A stretch of 64,000 nucleotides of DNA from Dryocosmus kuriphilus (GCA_038277395.1 CM076192.1:125375470-125439469); one strand, 5' to 3'; shown: positions 11,889-23,130, counted from the stretch's first letter. Numbers and translations: made by a program. The notes: generated from the sequence alone by a model not told the origin.

Positions 11889-13201
11889 CGAGGTATGATC
11901 AAAGAGTAAGGTAAATTTTTATTTTTATCAACAAATATTTATTTATTCATCAATATAGATGTTGTCCCCTTCAAAGTAATCCCCCTCGGATATAATTCAC
12001 TTGTGCCAGCGCTTTTTCCAATCCTCAAAGCATTTCTGACTAGCACTTTTTGGTATAGTCTTCAGCTCTTCCAACGATGCGGTCTTTATCTTTTCAATCG
12101 TCGCAAAACGCCGTCCTTTCATGGTTCTTTTCAGCCTTGGAAACAGAAAATGTCGCAGCGAGCCAAATCTGGTGAATCCGGTGGCTGAGGCATGATTATG
12201 ATGTTGTTATTGGCCAAAAAATTACGAACAAGCAATGACGTGTGAGCTGGGGCATTACCGTGGTACAATAACCATGACTAGTTTTTCCACGATTCCGGAC
12301 GTTCTTTTCATATTGCTTCACGCAAACGGCGCATAACTTCAAGGTAATACTCTTCATTAACTGTAAGACCTTGTGATCCTGATGCACTACGCCATGATAA
12401 TCGAAGAAAGCGGTAAGCAAAACCTTGACATTTGATCGAACTTGGCATGCTTTTTGTGGTCCTGGTGATCCAGAATGCTTACACTGGGACGATCGAGGCT
12501 TAGTTTCGACGTCATAAACATATACCCATGCTTTATCACCTGTTATGATCCTTTTGAGCACAAGTCTGGGTCGCCTTTGACGTCAGTCAACAGCTCCTGA
12601 GCGATGCTCACGCGACGGTGCTTTTGGTCAAAATTTAGCAATTTCGGAACAAACTTCGCTGACACACGTCTCAAGCACAAAACATCCACTAAAATTGCTT
12701 GTCACGAGCCAAACGAGATTCCGACATCATCAGCTGCTTCTCTGATGGTAATTCGACGATTCCCCAAAACTATTTTCTCCACTTCTTCAACGTTTTCATC
12801 AGTTGTTGACGTGCTGCGACGTTCAGGGCGAGCTTCACCATTAGCACCTTCTCGGCCTTCCCGAAAGAGCTTGTACCACCTATAAACATTTTTTTACTCA
12901 GAGTACACTCATCGTATGCCATTGTCAATCTTTCAAGTTTTTTGGAGCCCTTAATTCCATTTTTTGCACAAAATTGGATGCAAATCCTTTGATCTATTTT
13001 TTTACACAGCAGAAAATCGCCGAGCACGCAAAACAATTCTAACCGTTATGCCTCTCACAAACAAACAAAAAATGCTATATAGCTGAAACTGTGCACATAT
13101 GTTTGGGGCGAGTGTACCAACATAAGAAAAAAAGAAAACGAATATCGACTGTGCGTATCCCGCGAAATAAAAAAAATCACCTTACTTTTTATCACACCTG
13201 G
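11889..13201 (-). mobile_element. Mariner element with both terminal inverted repeats
   Basis: The ends match: CGAGGTATGATCAAAGAGTA from 11889 and, on the minus strand, CCAGGTGTGATAAAAAGTAA from 13201. Both are flanked by TA (11887-11888 and 13202-13203), the mariner target duplication. Length of about 1.3 kb is full length for this family. The transposase frame is broken. Confidence 0.9.
11990..13036 (-). pseudogene. Mariner transposase, broken and catalytically damaged
   Basis: A D,D34D transposase. The N-terminal helix-turn-helix part is at 12770-13036 (QRICIQFCAKNGIKGSKKLE) and shifts frame before the second helix block. The catalytic core starts at 12196-12561 with KRIITGDKAWVYVYDVETK, which holds the first Asp (TGD). 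In another frame near 12245-12290 the second signature reads YHGNAPAHT where active mariners have HHDNAPAHT, so the second catalytic Asp is replaced by Gly. The PDSPDL block follows with more stops. It is dead by several independent lesions. Confidence 0.85.
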
Positions 13202-13464
13202 TATATGTCGCAGTAAGGTAGTGTAGTGTCCACTCTTTAGATAATTGTAAGATTTAATCATTTTAAGGGTAGTTTATTATAGACATAAAATAATAGATTA
13301 ATATGACGCGCGAAAGGTGGCTGGCTCCCTTTAGACAGAAAAATCCAGCCATATTTTTGTATACACACCATTGTAACCTTCTGTGTCGCACCCGATATGG
13401 TGGGGAAGGACGTCGTATTCCATAGACGGGCAGAGGCGAGCGTATAGCAAGGGGTCATGCGCTG

Positions 13465-13500
<36 letters not shown>

Positions 13501-14496
13501 ACGTCTGAGATGATCGACCTGCAAGGAGAAGATACGAGCAGCTACCGCTATATGTCATATAGATTGGGTTCTCAAAGACAAGATTGAGAGCTCCGGTTCT
13601 AAAGGCGGCACGTTTCTTTCAGTAGCTCCCTGCCTTCGAGCTTGGGTTCAGGGAGTGATATCTTTCCACGTTAGGTGAAAGGGCTGGCTATAGGCGTTCC
13701 CCTGCATTCCGCTTCCGAATCGTACTCGGAAAGTTTTGTTGTGCGAAAGCCAAAGGACGGTGATGTGTTCTCGGCACTGGGTTGCAGCGTCCCCTCTAAT
13801 TCCGTATCTGTGACATATCATCGAGAACATATTCGTGGATCGCTTATATACGGCATTCCCTGTATATCCGCATCGATACAAATCCGCGGAGGAAGCTTCG
13901 TTGCGGTAGACTACAGGGTCAGCTGGTGGCTGCTGTGTGGCGTCTCCCGCACATCCGCATCGACGTTGGCTTTGGTGCCGCTCGTAACAAGTGTAGTGTG
14001 AAAAACCCTTGGGTCCCTCACCTTTAATTTCCCCTTCCCGAGACTTGCGCCTAAACGGTTCTTTTAAGAAGCAGAAACTTTACTTTTGTGCTTATAGCAG
14101 AGAGAGAGACAAATTTCTACGCGAATTATTGGACAGGAATCTTTATTTTGAATACTCAATTAGAAGCATTAGCTCATGGTCACGATATAGCGTATAAAAA
14201 TTAAATTTATGTATTGGGAATTAGTGCTGGAAATCCGCGAGGTTGGATTGTTTCAAAAGTATTGCTTATTTTTCTTCCTTCGGGATTTTTACGTAAATTG
14301 CTAAAATAAACTAAAGGCTGAGGATCATTCTGTAATCGATGAAAGAAAATTCTATGTGTTAGCACGCTATTTTTTTACTTTTCTGTTTATTTCTGTTATC
14401 TCGCTCTTTGATCCCACATTGTACCACGTAGGCAGATATGAGACATGATTTATTCTGTGCTTGATTACATTATTACTAAATATATGTATTAAAATT

Positions 14497-14498
<2 letters not shown>
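13202..14498. other. Unassigned stretch, partly GC-richer, with a (CT)n run
   Basis: The part from about 13370 to 14050 is richer in G+C than its neighbours and contains a (CT)n microsatellite at about 13467-13499. A 108-codon plus-strand frame at 13675-14001 has no recognisable motif. Its words (CATCCGCATCGA twice, at about 13868 and 13950) suggest a repeat rather than a gene. It could be an LTR or a non-autonomous element, but I found no defined ends. Confidence 0.4.

Positions 14499-14532
<34 letters not shown>
14499..14532. repeat. (CT)n microsatellite at the SINE 3' end
   Basis: An uninterrupted CT run of about 34 bases immediately beyond the 3' end of the minus-strand SINE, where it reads as a (GA)n tail. 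SINE and LINE tails of this kind are common seeds for microsatellites. Confidence 0.85.
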
Positions 14533-14535
<3 letters not shown>

Positions 14536-14852
14536 ATATTAGTTTATACTCCCTCCCTTTTTTACGGGTTTTGAGAGTCTTACAGAACAATTACCAACAA
14601 ATTTTACAACTTCCTTAGTCTCTCAAAATCGCCCCAGTGACCCTTAAGCAATATGCCCCTCGACATGAAGCATCTTCCCCGAAAGATCACTGGCCTCTTT
14701 ATGAGGGGACCTACAGTTTAACGTGGGTTCCGAACCACGAGAGCCTCGATAGAAGTACATAGAAAATTCCATTGGTACTCGGCTCAGGAATAGAACTCCG
14801 GACCTCTTGCTTAGAAGGCCGACGCGCTACCACCTTAGCCACCGAGGCTCTC
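14533..14852 (-). mobile_element. tRNA-derived SINE with a LINE-type 3' tail
   Basis: On the minus strand the first ~72 bases are tRNA-like. The A-box-like TGGCTAAGGTGG is at 14830-14841, and a B-box-like GTTCTATTCC is at 14787-14796. Between them is an anticodon-loop-like CTTCTAA, which would be TCT (Arg), though the stem is poorly paired. A body of about 200 bases follows. The last ~35 bases (AGACTCTCAAAACCCGTAAA, then AAAGGGAGGG) match the 3' end of LINE copy A (AGACTCTTAAACCCGTAAAA, then GGGAG). Such tail sharing is how SINEs recruit LINE reverse transcriptase. The tRNA-like head has too many stem mismatches to be a working tRNA gene. Confidence 0.75.
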
Positions 14853-15869
14853 TGTATTACTAGGGATATAACTATATCTCTTCATTATATTGCTATTATA
14901 TCACTAGAATTATAATTATATTATGGACTTAATTTAACTATCTTACTGCGCACTATATAACAAAATGTCCTAATATTCAAGAAAATAATTAAACAGGTTT
15001 TTCTAACTTCTCAATTAATTATTCGATCTTTTTCAGTCAATAATAATTATTAGTCGATTCTGTAATAAATGTCTTCAGTTTTTGTATCTATCCGTCATAG
15101 TTTAATACAAAAAAAAATATTGAACTGGCCAATCCACTTACCTTGTTTTTCTAAAGATATTTTTTCAATAACTTTTCAACTCTTTTATAAAACACTATTT
15201 GAATAACAGCGATTCACATCATGTCAATAACAATCCAGGAATGACACAGGTGAAGTGACAAGCAACGTTTATTTCAGGGGAATCCCCGACCGACCGAGCC
15301 ACGAAAGAAGAAACAACAGACAGTGTGTACACTGGTGTACACAAGGGTGGGTCGCTTGTCCGCCTTTTTCGAGGGCCGAATTCTAATAGTGCGGAAAGGC
15401 CTTACCTTCCAGTGATTCGTGTTAAAAACTTCATTTCGATCGGACAATATCTTGTGTTCGATACCTCGGCTTGAAATTTCGAAATTAGGACCAAAATCTT
15501 AAAAATAGCAGTATAACTTCAAAACCAAAAATCTGATGACTAAAATGTTTGAACCAAACATGCTCATAATTTAATTTCCTATCGAAATAGTTTATGGTAC
15601 TGTGAAGGCAGGAATGCCCGTTTTCAAGATATGATAGATAACGCGCCGCGCCGCAGCGCAAGGTGATAATCTGCCGCCTAGTGCCGCTCTCTCTGACTGC
15701 CGCAACAATTGACAATCTTGCACACGAGCACCTTTTGTTTCCATGGTAGCTTGTACCCTTTCTCCTCTCCTTGCCCTAACACGCCTCCTTCCCCTCCCTG
15801 CACTCTAGAGCACGAATAGCCTGCAGCGCGCTGTTACTTCCGAACTAGCGCGTCCGGTAGACAGGTCTT
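14853..15869. other. Spacer, no defined gene
   Basis: AT-rich to about 15200, then a moderately GC-richer segment (15230-15860). That segment contains GTGTACACTGGTGTACAC (15325-15342, an imperfect palindromic duplication). A 76-codon minus-strand frame at 15485-15715 has no recognisable domain. No splice structure or terminal repeats were found. Confidence 0.4.
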
Positions 15870-16200
15870 GATATTTATACATTTTTTTCATATTGTGAGG
15901 TAAAATTATGTTAAAAATAATAATGTGATACATGTTTTTGATGCATTTTTTTCCGTAGAGCACGCCACGATGCGATGGCACTATTAGTTTTATCACAGAA
16001 CTCACCAAGAGAGCTCTAGAGGTGAAAAACTATGTTTTGATCAGGTTTTTTAGGTGTAGCTTTTCACTTGATATGTTCTATGATGAAACTGATAGCGCTA
16101 TCATATTCTGCGAAAAAAAATAAATCGAAAACATGCATCACATAATAATTTTTAACATAATATTGCCTTTTATAATATCAATTTATACAACAATTCTGCG
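15870..16200. mobile_element. Foldback element with ~140-bp arms
   Basis: The left arm (about 15870-16010) and right arm (about 16060-16200) are reverse complements with scattered mismatches. For example, TTAAAAATAATAATGTGATA at 15911 pairs with TATCACAT...TTTTTAACATAA around 16137-16163. An inner word TAGTTTTATCACAGAAC pairs with TTCTATGATGAAACTGAT. The loop is about 50 bp. No coding capacity. It is a hairpin-type MITE. Exact ends and target duplication are uncertain. Confidence 0.6.
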
Positions 16201-16433
16201 AAGCCAACTTTAGACACAGCCTACTCAGGACCTAATAGTTAAAAAACAAATTTTGAGGTATGATTCAGATTCTTCATTGTCTTAGCTTTCTAAATATGTA
16301 TATCACTAATAGATTTAGTAACATCAAAGATATTTTAACTAGATGCGGCGAGGGTGAAGAGTGGGGACGTTTTGTAGTGGGGATACTACCGCTTTAGCCC
16401 ATATCGAGGTGCTGCCCTCTTCATCTTTTCATC

Positions 16434-16472
16434 GTTTCCATGGCAACCGCGTCAAATCGCGTGAATACGTCA
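16434..16472 (-). promoter_or_regulatory. X-box-like and CRE-like motifs
   Basis: GTTGCCATGGAAAC (minus strand, 16434-16447) fits the RFX-factor X-box consensus at every position. A CRE-like TGACGTA (minus strand, 16466-16472) lies 18 bp away. The surrounding 16340-16480 patch is GC-richer than its flanks. X-box plus CRE pairs occur in real promoters, but no gene starts next to this one. Motif matches of this length also arise by chance or inside transposons. Confidence 0.3.
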
Positions 16473-16765
16473 TCGCTTATTATGAGAATTGAGAGCTGAG
16501 CTTTAAACGAGCCAAAAGGCGCAAAAGGCTATCCACATTTGGTTTCTGCAACGTTAAAACATCTTTGGTTTCTGTTATAAAAATAGCAAAATATAAGAAA
16601 TCAGCTATGAAGAAATTCGACAATTATTTAATTAGCATTAGCTGTTTAAAAATTTTTTAATTTCCTATTTTAATGAAACCTAAAGAATAAAAATCCCCTG
16701 TTATTGAAGATTTCTCGACGCTAAAAATTAATATTTTAAAGATTGCAAATGATAATGCAAATGAA

Positions 16766-16885
16766 AGATTAAAATAATAAAATTACAATTAAAGGAATAA
16801 AATAGAATGGAAATTAGTACTGATGTAAGATTTTTTTTCAATATGAACCTTTATTAGACAATGAGTATACATATTTATATATATA
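16766..16885. repeat. ~115-bp direct repeat, copy 1
   Basis: Shares the words ATTAGTACTGATGTAAGATT and CAATATGAACCTTTATTAGA, then CAATGAGTATACAT, with 17575-17695, in the same order and orientation. It lies beyond the 3' end of the P-type transposase. It may be a duplicated 3' flank of that element. Confidence 0.75.
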
Positions 16886-17574
16886 GTTTAACATATTACA
16901 AAATTTATCATAAATATTTGTACTTGTCTAAGTTATTATTATATAAAAAAGAGAGTAACGAGAAATTCTATTTGTGCAAAAATATATGGTCGGTTGCTTC
17001 TTTGTTTCAACTGTGGAATTGTAATTAATATAGAAATTGAAGGACAATTTAAGTAATTTTGTATTATAATGTTAAACTCTATGGTATTGTAATTGAAAAA
17101 ATAATTAACTCCACAGTTTACTCAGCTCTCTCACCAGAAGTGTAAAGTTCCAAATTACATAAATTAAAGATTTAATTTGGAACTTTATATATACTCCATA
17201 CGGCAAGGTGAGCAACCCGTCGAAAGAGAAACATTTTTTAAGCCTTTAAAACCACGTGGCTTAAAACTTAACATAAGAAAAAAATGCAAAGTACTACCAA
17301 ATTCTAACAGGTAAAACGTCACAAAATCAATCAAAAACTGCATTTGTTCTTACGTTTTTTGCTGAAAAAGTAAAATATATTAGTAAAACTTACAATCTAA
17401 TTTTTTTTGTTTTTTGTTTTTTTCAAGAACACGATAAATTAATATTTACACACACACACACACACACATGTATATAAATTTAAAGCGTAAATTGCATGCA
17501 TGCAGGTGTCTAATGCAGGAATTGGTTCAGAGCTTCGAAAGTTCTTAGAGCAATCGGCGATTAATAATTAAATG
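16886..17574. other. AT-rich spacer between the two direct repeats
   Basis: No gene. Contains a (CA)n run at about 17450-17468 and T-rich tracts near 17400. Confidence 0.5.
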
Positions 17575-17695
17575 ATTTAATAATGAAATTAAAATTAAAG
17601 GAATAAAATAAAAGGGATATTAGTACTGATGTAAGATTGTTTTTTTTTCAATATGAACCTTTATTAGACAATGAGTATACATAATTATATACATT
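17575..17695. repeat. ~115-bp direct repeat, copy 2
   Basis: Second copy of the repeat at 16766-16885, about 810 bp away, and much more similar than chance in the AT-rich setting. It sits 80 bp downstream of the P-type transposase stop codon at 17775. Confidence 0.75.
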
Positions 17696-17774
17696 ATTAT
17701 ATTACTCGATTATTCTTAAGTAAATCAGGTAATTAATTAGACATACATTAATTAATTAGATACTTATTAAGTAA

Positions 17775-20672
17775 TTAGAAATGCATTACATTTTTTAATT
17801 TGCGCGAAGATTTGGGATCCTCCATTGAATTGCTTTTTCGCTTGTTGGTCCCTCTCATCCTTTTTTCAGCAGCATTATCATTTCGCTTTTGAATTTCGGC
17901 TGCCTTTGCTTCTCTACTATCAATTGCGCAAACTCGATACAATTTTCCTTTAAACAAGCATCTCATTGCAAAGAGTCGATGTTCGTAGCAAGCGTCAGAT
18001 TCTGCGAACCAGTCAGGATATACTAAACTGATGTCGCGAATGGCTACTTTTTCGATTGTCTCTCTGACTTTAGCTTGATGACGTACTTGCTTAATGATCC
18101 TCTCAAACAAAAGCAAATTCCCTGTTACGATCTCGCGAAATTTCACAGAAGGTTTCTTCAAAAGGGTTACTTTATACGAAGATTTACTTTCGTATTCGCG
18201 ACATTCGATGTAAGTATCATCAACATCTCCTGCGTCTTCTGGAGCCTTCAACAGAACTTCAAAACATCGATCACAATTCCATTTCTTGGTTGTTACATGT
18301 GCTGCATAGCCAGCGAAATAAGAAATCGAGCTACCTTCATAGGTACCGCTATACGCTTGAAAAGGTAAAATTGAATCAACCTTTTCAAATTCGTATAATT
18401 GGCTCACGAACTCGTCATAATTAACTTGGAAATTCTGGTTCTGTGAGTCATGATTTCCGTCATCCTTGTCGTCTTCAATTCTATCTTCATCATTATCCTT
18501 ACTACGTAAATCATCTGTATTCTCTTCTATGGTGGGGTGTTGGATGCTGGACTGAAAATCAAGGTTTTCAGTTAAAAGAGTGTCTTCACTGAATTTTCCT
18601 TCTTCAGCGTATGCAATCGCACTGGCTGCTGACATTTCATCTTTTTCTAGCTGATTTTTAGCTTCTTCTTGAAGTTCTTCTCTGGTGATCTCTTCATAGC
18701 CTACTCTATCGTCATTGTTTTCAGTGATATTAGCTCTTCGAGAAGACGCGATGTTGTGTTTCACTGAAAGCATATAACGAATTGTCAATCGAAGCATACG
18801 ACACGTGGGATTGGGATTAAAGCCTCCTCTTCCTCGGAATCGCGCAAAGAGCATCTCTATTGAATCTGTTGTGCACAGCCTTGTGCACAATTGAAAACTT
18901 GGCAGTTTCGAAGACACATCATTATATAGTTCCAAAAGACCACGAATTGTCATTTCTAAACCAATAAAACAAGGCAAGGCTTTCATACGACCATTTTTAT
19001 TCACGACTTTTGAAGTTGGAGCCCAAGACAGAAAATCTTCTAAAACCGTTCTGGATTCTACATTTTTCAGTAGACAAGGCACTCTTTACCGGATTTACAT
19101 CGCGAGTTTTATTGCTGTCGGCGGCATCAGTTAAACGATTAATAATTAAAATGCATTCTGCTGATTCTAAAAGGGTCTCCGAAACGACCAGCCCTTTCTC
19201 ATGTGCTTCAATCATTGCCTTGGCCAATTTACCACCAACGAGATGACGTGACCTCGCTACATTCATTTTTTGAAATGAATTAGGATAAAAATGAACCGAT
19301 GTAATGTGGTTCAAATTATTGGACAACTTGGCTTTCTGATCTGCATCCCAGGTAGCTTTCATATCAGAAAGGTACAAGACTTTTCCATTCATGAATATCT
19401 TTCCATATTGCAGGAGAGCGTTCACGAAATTTTTCATTTCGTGAGAAAAGTCATGAATGGAAATGATCTTTTTCCCATTGTGCTGAAAGTTAGGCTTTTG
19501 TGCAGTCACTTTAAGGAAATTGTAGCACTTAGTATTAGGAGCGCCCTGATCGCAAACCGTCATCCTGATATCGAGGCCAATTTCTTCACCCTTGTCGAGT
19601 AACATTTCAAGTAGGGTCGCAATGTTTTTTCCATTGACAGAATGTCGTGCAAAGAAAAATCCAACTACTTGTCGCCACCTGTATGAAGTGTGTATACCAT
19701 TGAGTGTGAACACAAAAACATGATTAGCACGATTTTGCGTTCTTCCCAAAGGGCCAAGATCTTCAAAGCCTTCTATTAAATCATGCTTCGCACTATATTC
19801 TTCGAATTCTATGCACGACATTTCATCCCATTTAACAACGCACAACTTTGCTTCAGGTGGCAAAGTTCTTAGATCTTTTTCGAGATCTTGGAATGACATT
19901 TCTATGAAGCCCGGAGTAACGTCATTCTTAGCGACTCATTTTTCCACGGTTCTGGTATGGGGCAATTGTAATCCTAATTTTCGCATTCTATCATAACAGG
20001 AGGCCGAATAATAATGCCATTGCATTGCTAAAAGCCTCCCCGCATCAGTGTAAGGTTGTACACAATTATCAGGTCTCATTTGCAAACTAATAATAGTTTT
20101 ACGCGCTTCGTTTGTGACATTAATTGAAGTCAAAAATGTTTCCAGATCAACCTTACTGTCATTATTTGGAATTTCTTCTTGTCTAATAGTCGTTCTTTTG
20201 ATATCTGATAATTGTTGAACAACCTTATTGAGCATTCCACGCAATCTTACATTTTCTGTTTCAAATTGCATTTCTCTATCCATCTGTAAATCCAAATTCT
20301 GACTATCAGAAAAATTATCATCTTCAGCCATCGATGACTGAGCGCGAAGAGGAGAAGGAATATACAATTCGTAATTCTCTTCTTCTTTTCTAAAAGCAAG
20401 TCCGTCAACTTGATGATTTAGAGATGAAGATTCATGCAATTGAGCATTTTTAACAGCATTTTCAATCGCTCTAATTGCTCTATTTTCCTTACGATAAACT
20501 CTTACCACACTTTCTTTATCAAAAGGACGAACAGCATAAATGTCAAGTTGCCTATAATCAATAGGCTCTGCTTGTGGATTCAGTTTCTGGCGCTCTGGGG
20601 TTGCGAAATCCTCGGTATGAAAATGGCTGCTGCAAATCATCGTCCTCCATTGAACCGCAGATGGATCAATTC
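17775..20672 (-). pseudogene. P-element/THAP9-like transposase, one stop and one frameshift
   Basis: A DNA transposase with an RNase H-like core and a GTP-binding insertion. Exon 2 starts at 20672 after a splice acceptor (minus strand TTCATTTTTAG). It opens with the second half of a THAP zinc finger (WRTMICSSHFHTEDF). A leucine-rich linker follows. The catalytic block is next (KWDEMSCIEF, then MTVCDQGAPNT, then HDFSHEMKNFVNAL). The GTP-binding region and the C-terminal TTDSIEMLFARFRGRGG with the expected acidic residue follow, and an acidic then basic tail ends at 17775. Lesions: an in-frame TGA at 19936-19938, with homology running straight through it, and a one-base frame change near 19030-19080. 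The first THAP exon is absent: 20755 onward is an unrelated repeat. Total coding length of about 960 codons fits THAP9-type proteins. Confidence 0.85.
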
Positions 20673-20754
20673 CTAAAAATGAAATTTTAACTATAATTTC
20701 AATCCCAATACACAAATTTAAAAGATTTAAATTAAAAGATTAAAAAAATATGTA

Positions 20755-21898
20755 AAAAAATTCAGGATTTTTACATTCTCATCAGAGAAGGTATTAGATT
20801 TATGTAAAATTTGACATTCGCGGATTTCATGAAATCTCCACGTTTTGAGACCTCCTGAATCCGAAAAAAAAAAAAAAAACGGTTTTTACGACGGTGTCTG
20901 TCTGTCTGTTGTCGTCGTTGTCGTCGGAATCTGTTCACACGATAACTTTCGAAGGACTAATCGGATTGGAGTGCGCTTTGGTACGCTTCTTTAAGGGGTA
21001 AGAAGAAAGGACTAGTTCGTTAACCAGCGGTTTTTGAACAACGGTTATGGTTTTATCCATCAAAACTGTTTTCACAAAATCAAAAAATCCATTTTTCGGC
21101 TAAACTATAAGAGAAACAAAAAAAATGTAAGAAAGTAAAATTATTCATCTCAAAAAGATCTACAAATTTTGTCTTAACCGTTTTTTGATAAAATGAACGG
21201 TTTTTGTTTTAATCAAGAAAACGCTATTAAAATTTAAAAACTCTGGTTTCCCGCCAAAATATTCAAGATAAAAGAAATGGTAGAGAACAAAGTTGTTCAG
21301 TTCAAAAAGATCTACAAATTTTGTTTTACCTATTTTTTGATAAAATTCACGGTTTTGGTTTTAATCAAAAAAGCACTATTAAAATTAAAAAAGTCTAGTT
21401 TCCCGCCAAAATATTCAAGATAAAAAAAAATGATAAATAACAAAGTTGTTGAACTAAAAAATATCTATAAAATTTGTTTCAACCATATTTTTTTTAAATG
21501 CACGGTTTTTGTTTTAATCGATAAAACGTTATTAAAAATCAAGATTTTCAAATTTGCCGCCAAACTATGCAAGATACGGAAAAATGATAATAAACAAAGT
21601 TATTCACCTCAAAAAGATCTACAAATTTGCTCTCTGCCATTTTTTTGAGCAGACGCGTAGTTTTTGAGTTATTCGTGAAATATGTTTTGAAATATAAAGA
21701 AAACCACTTTTCAGCAAAACTATGCAAGATATGAGAAAATATTAACAAGCAGAATTGTTCACCTTGGGAAGAGCTACAAAATTTATTTATAAGACTCATC
21801 GTTTTACTTTTCAGAATCGAAATCCTGTATTGTGAAAATTTGGAAAATCACAAAAAAACTTTATCAATCTACAATGTGTTTTTAAAAAAATGTAATTA
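20755..21898. repeat. ~1.1-kb dispersed repeat, copy 1
   Basis: Begins ATTCAGGATTTTTACATTCT and is repeated at 22140-23130. It contains a TGTCTG/TTGTCGTCG microsatellite-like patch near 20895-20930. After it come about five internal units of roughly 145 bp built on CCGCCAAAATATTCAAGATA and AAAAAGATCTACAAATTTTG. Several short AT-rich frames occur but none is protein-like. It truncates the 5' side of the P-type element. Superfamily unknown. Confidence 0.75.
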
Positions 21899-22139
21899 TC
21901 GAGCGCGAAGCGCGAGTGTCATGATGAGAATGTATTTCTTAAGGGCGATAGAGCCTTAAGTAAAATAGTTCCTTTTGGAATTTTTAATGTAAAGGTTTAT
22001 AGGATCCATAAACACCGAGCGCGTAGCGCGAGGTGAATAATTTATCGAGCGCGAAGCGCGAGTGCCAACAGACGCGCGCCCCAGGCGCTCTCACACTTCG
22101 CGCGACCCGCGCGATGAGAATGTGCCCGCGAAGCGGGCA
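21899..22139. repeat. GC-rich module with GAGCGCGAAGCGCGAG words
   Basis: Three CGAGCGCG(A/T)AGCGCGAG words are spaced through about 240 bp. Each can form a GCGC-GAA-GCGC hairpin. Further GC palindromes follow near 22060-22140 (TTCGCGCGACCCGCGCGA, CCCGCGAAGCGGG). An almost identical module lies at 48541-48790. Hairpins close to an end are a Helitron trait, but I see no definite CTRR terminus. Confidence 0.75.
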
Positions 22140-23130
22140 GATTTTTACATTCTCATCAGAGAAGGTATTAGATTTATGTAAAATTTGACTTTCGCGGATT
22201 TCATGAAATCTCCACGTTTTGAGACCCCCTGAGTCAGAAGAAACGGTCTGTATGACTGTGTCTGTCTGTCTGTTGTCGTCGTTGTCGTTGTCGTCGTCGT
22301 TGTCGTCGTCGTCGTCTGTGACCGCGATAACTTTCGAAGGACTAATCTGATTGGAATGCGCTTTGGTACACTTCTTTAAGGGGTAAAAAGAAAGGACGAT
22401 TTCGTTAACCAGCGGTTTTTGACCAACGGTTATGGTTTTATCCATCAAAAACTGTTTTCACAAAATCAAAAAATCCATTTTCCGGCTAAACTATGAGAGA
22501 TACAAAAAAAATGTAAGAAAGTAAAATTGTTCACCTCCAAAATATCTACAAATTTTGTCTTAACTGTTTTTTCATAAAATGAACAGTTTTTGTTTTAATC
22601 AAGGAAACGCTATTAAAATTAAAAAACTCTCGTTTTCCGCCAAAATATTCAAGATACAAAAAATTGATAAGCAAGAAAGTTGTTCAATTCAAAAATATCT
22701 ACAAATTTTGTTTTAACCATTTTTTGGTAAAATGCACGGTTTTTGTTTTAATCGATAAAACGTTATTAAAAATCAAAATTTCAAATTTCCCGCCAAACTA
22801 TGCAAGATACGGAAAAATGATAATAAACAAAGTTGTTCACCTTAAAAAGGTCTACAAATTTGCTTTCTATAATTTTTTTGAGTAGACGCGTAGTTTTTGA
22901 GTTATTCGTGAAATATGTTATGAAGTATAAACAAAACCACTTTTCCGCAAAACTTTGCAAGATATGAGAAAATATTAATAAGCAAAATTGTTCACCTTGG
23001 AAAGAGCTACACAATCTATTTATAAGACTCATCGTTTTACTTTTAAGAATCGAAATCCTGTATTGTGAAAATTTGGAAAATCACAAAAAAACTTTACCAA
23101 TCTACAATGTGTTTTAAAAAAATGTAATTA
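22140..23130. repeat. ~1.0-kb dispersed repeat, copy 2
   Basis: Same order and orientation as 20755-21898, but about 150 bp shorter because one internal ~145-bp unit is missing. The TTGTCGTCG patch is expanded here (about 22275-22318). It ends in the same ...AAAAAATGTAATTA word that closes copy 1. Confidence 0.8.

Noticed and set aside
13675..14001. 108-codon plus-strand frame in a GC-richer patch
   Set aside because: No motif, internal word repetition, and no splice or promoter support. Described as unassigned sequence instead.
14780..14850. Possible genuine tRNA-Arg(TCT) gene
   Set aside because: The anticodon and acceptor stems are poorly paired, no terminator T-run follows, and a SINE body and LINE tail continue from it.
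22200..22448. 154-codon minus frame with an Asp/Asn run (21984-22448)
   Set aside because: The acidic run is a translated TCG/TTG microsatellite inside a dispersed repeat, and the rest spans the repeat junction.
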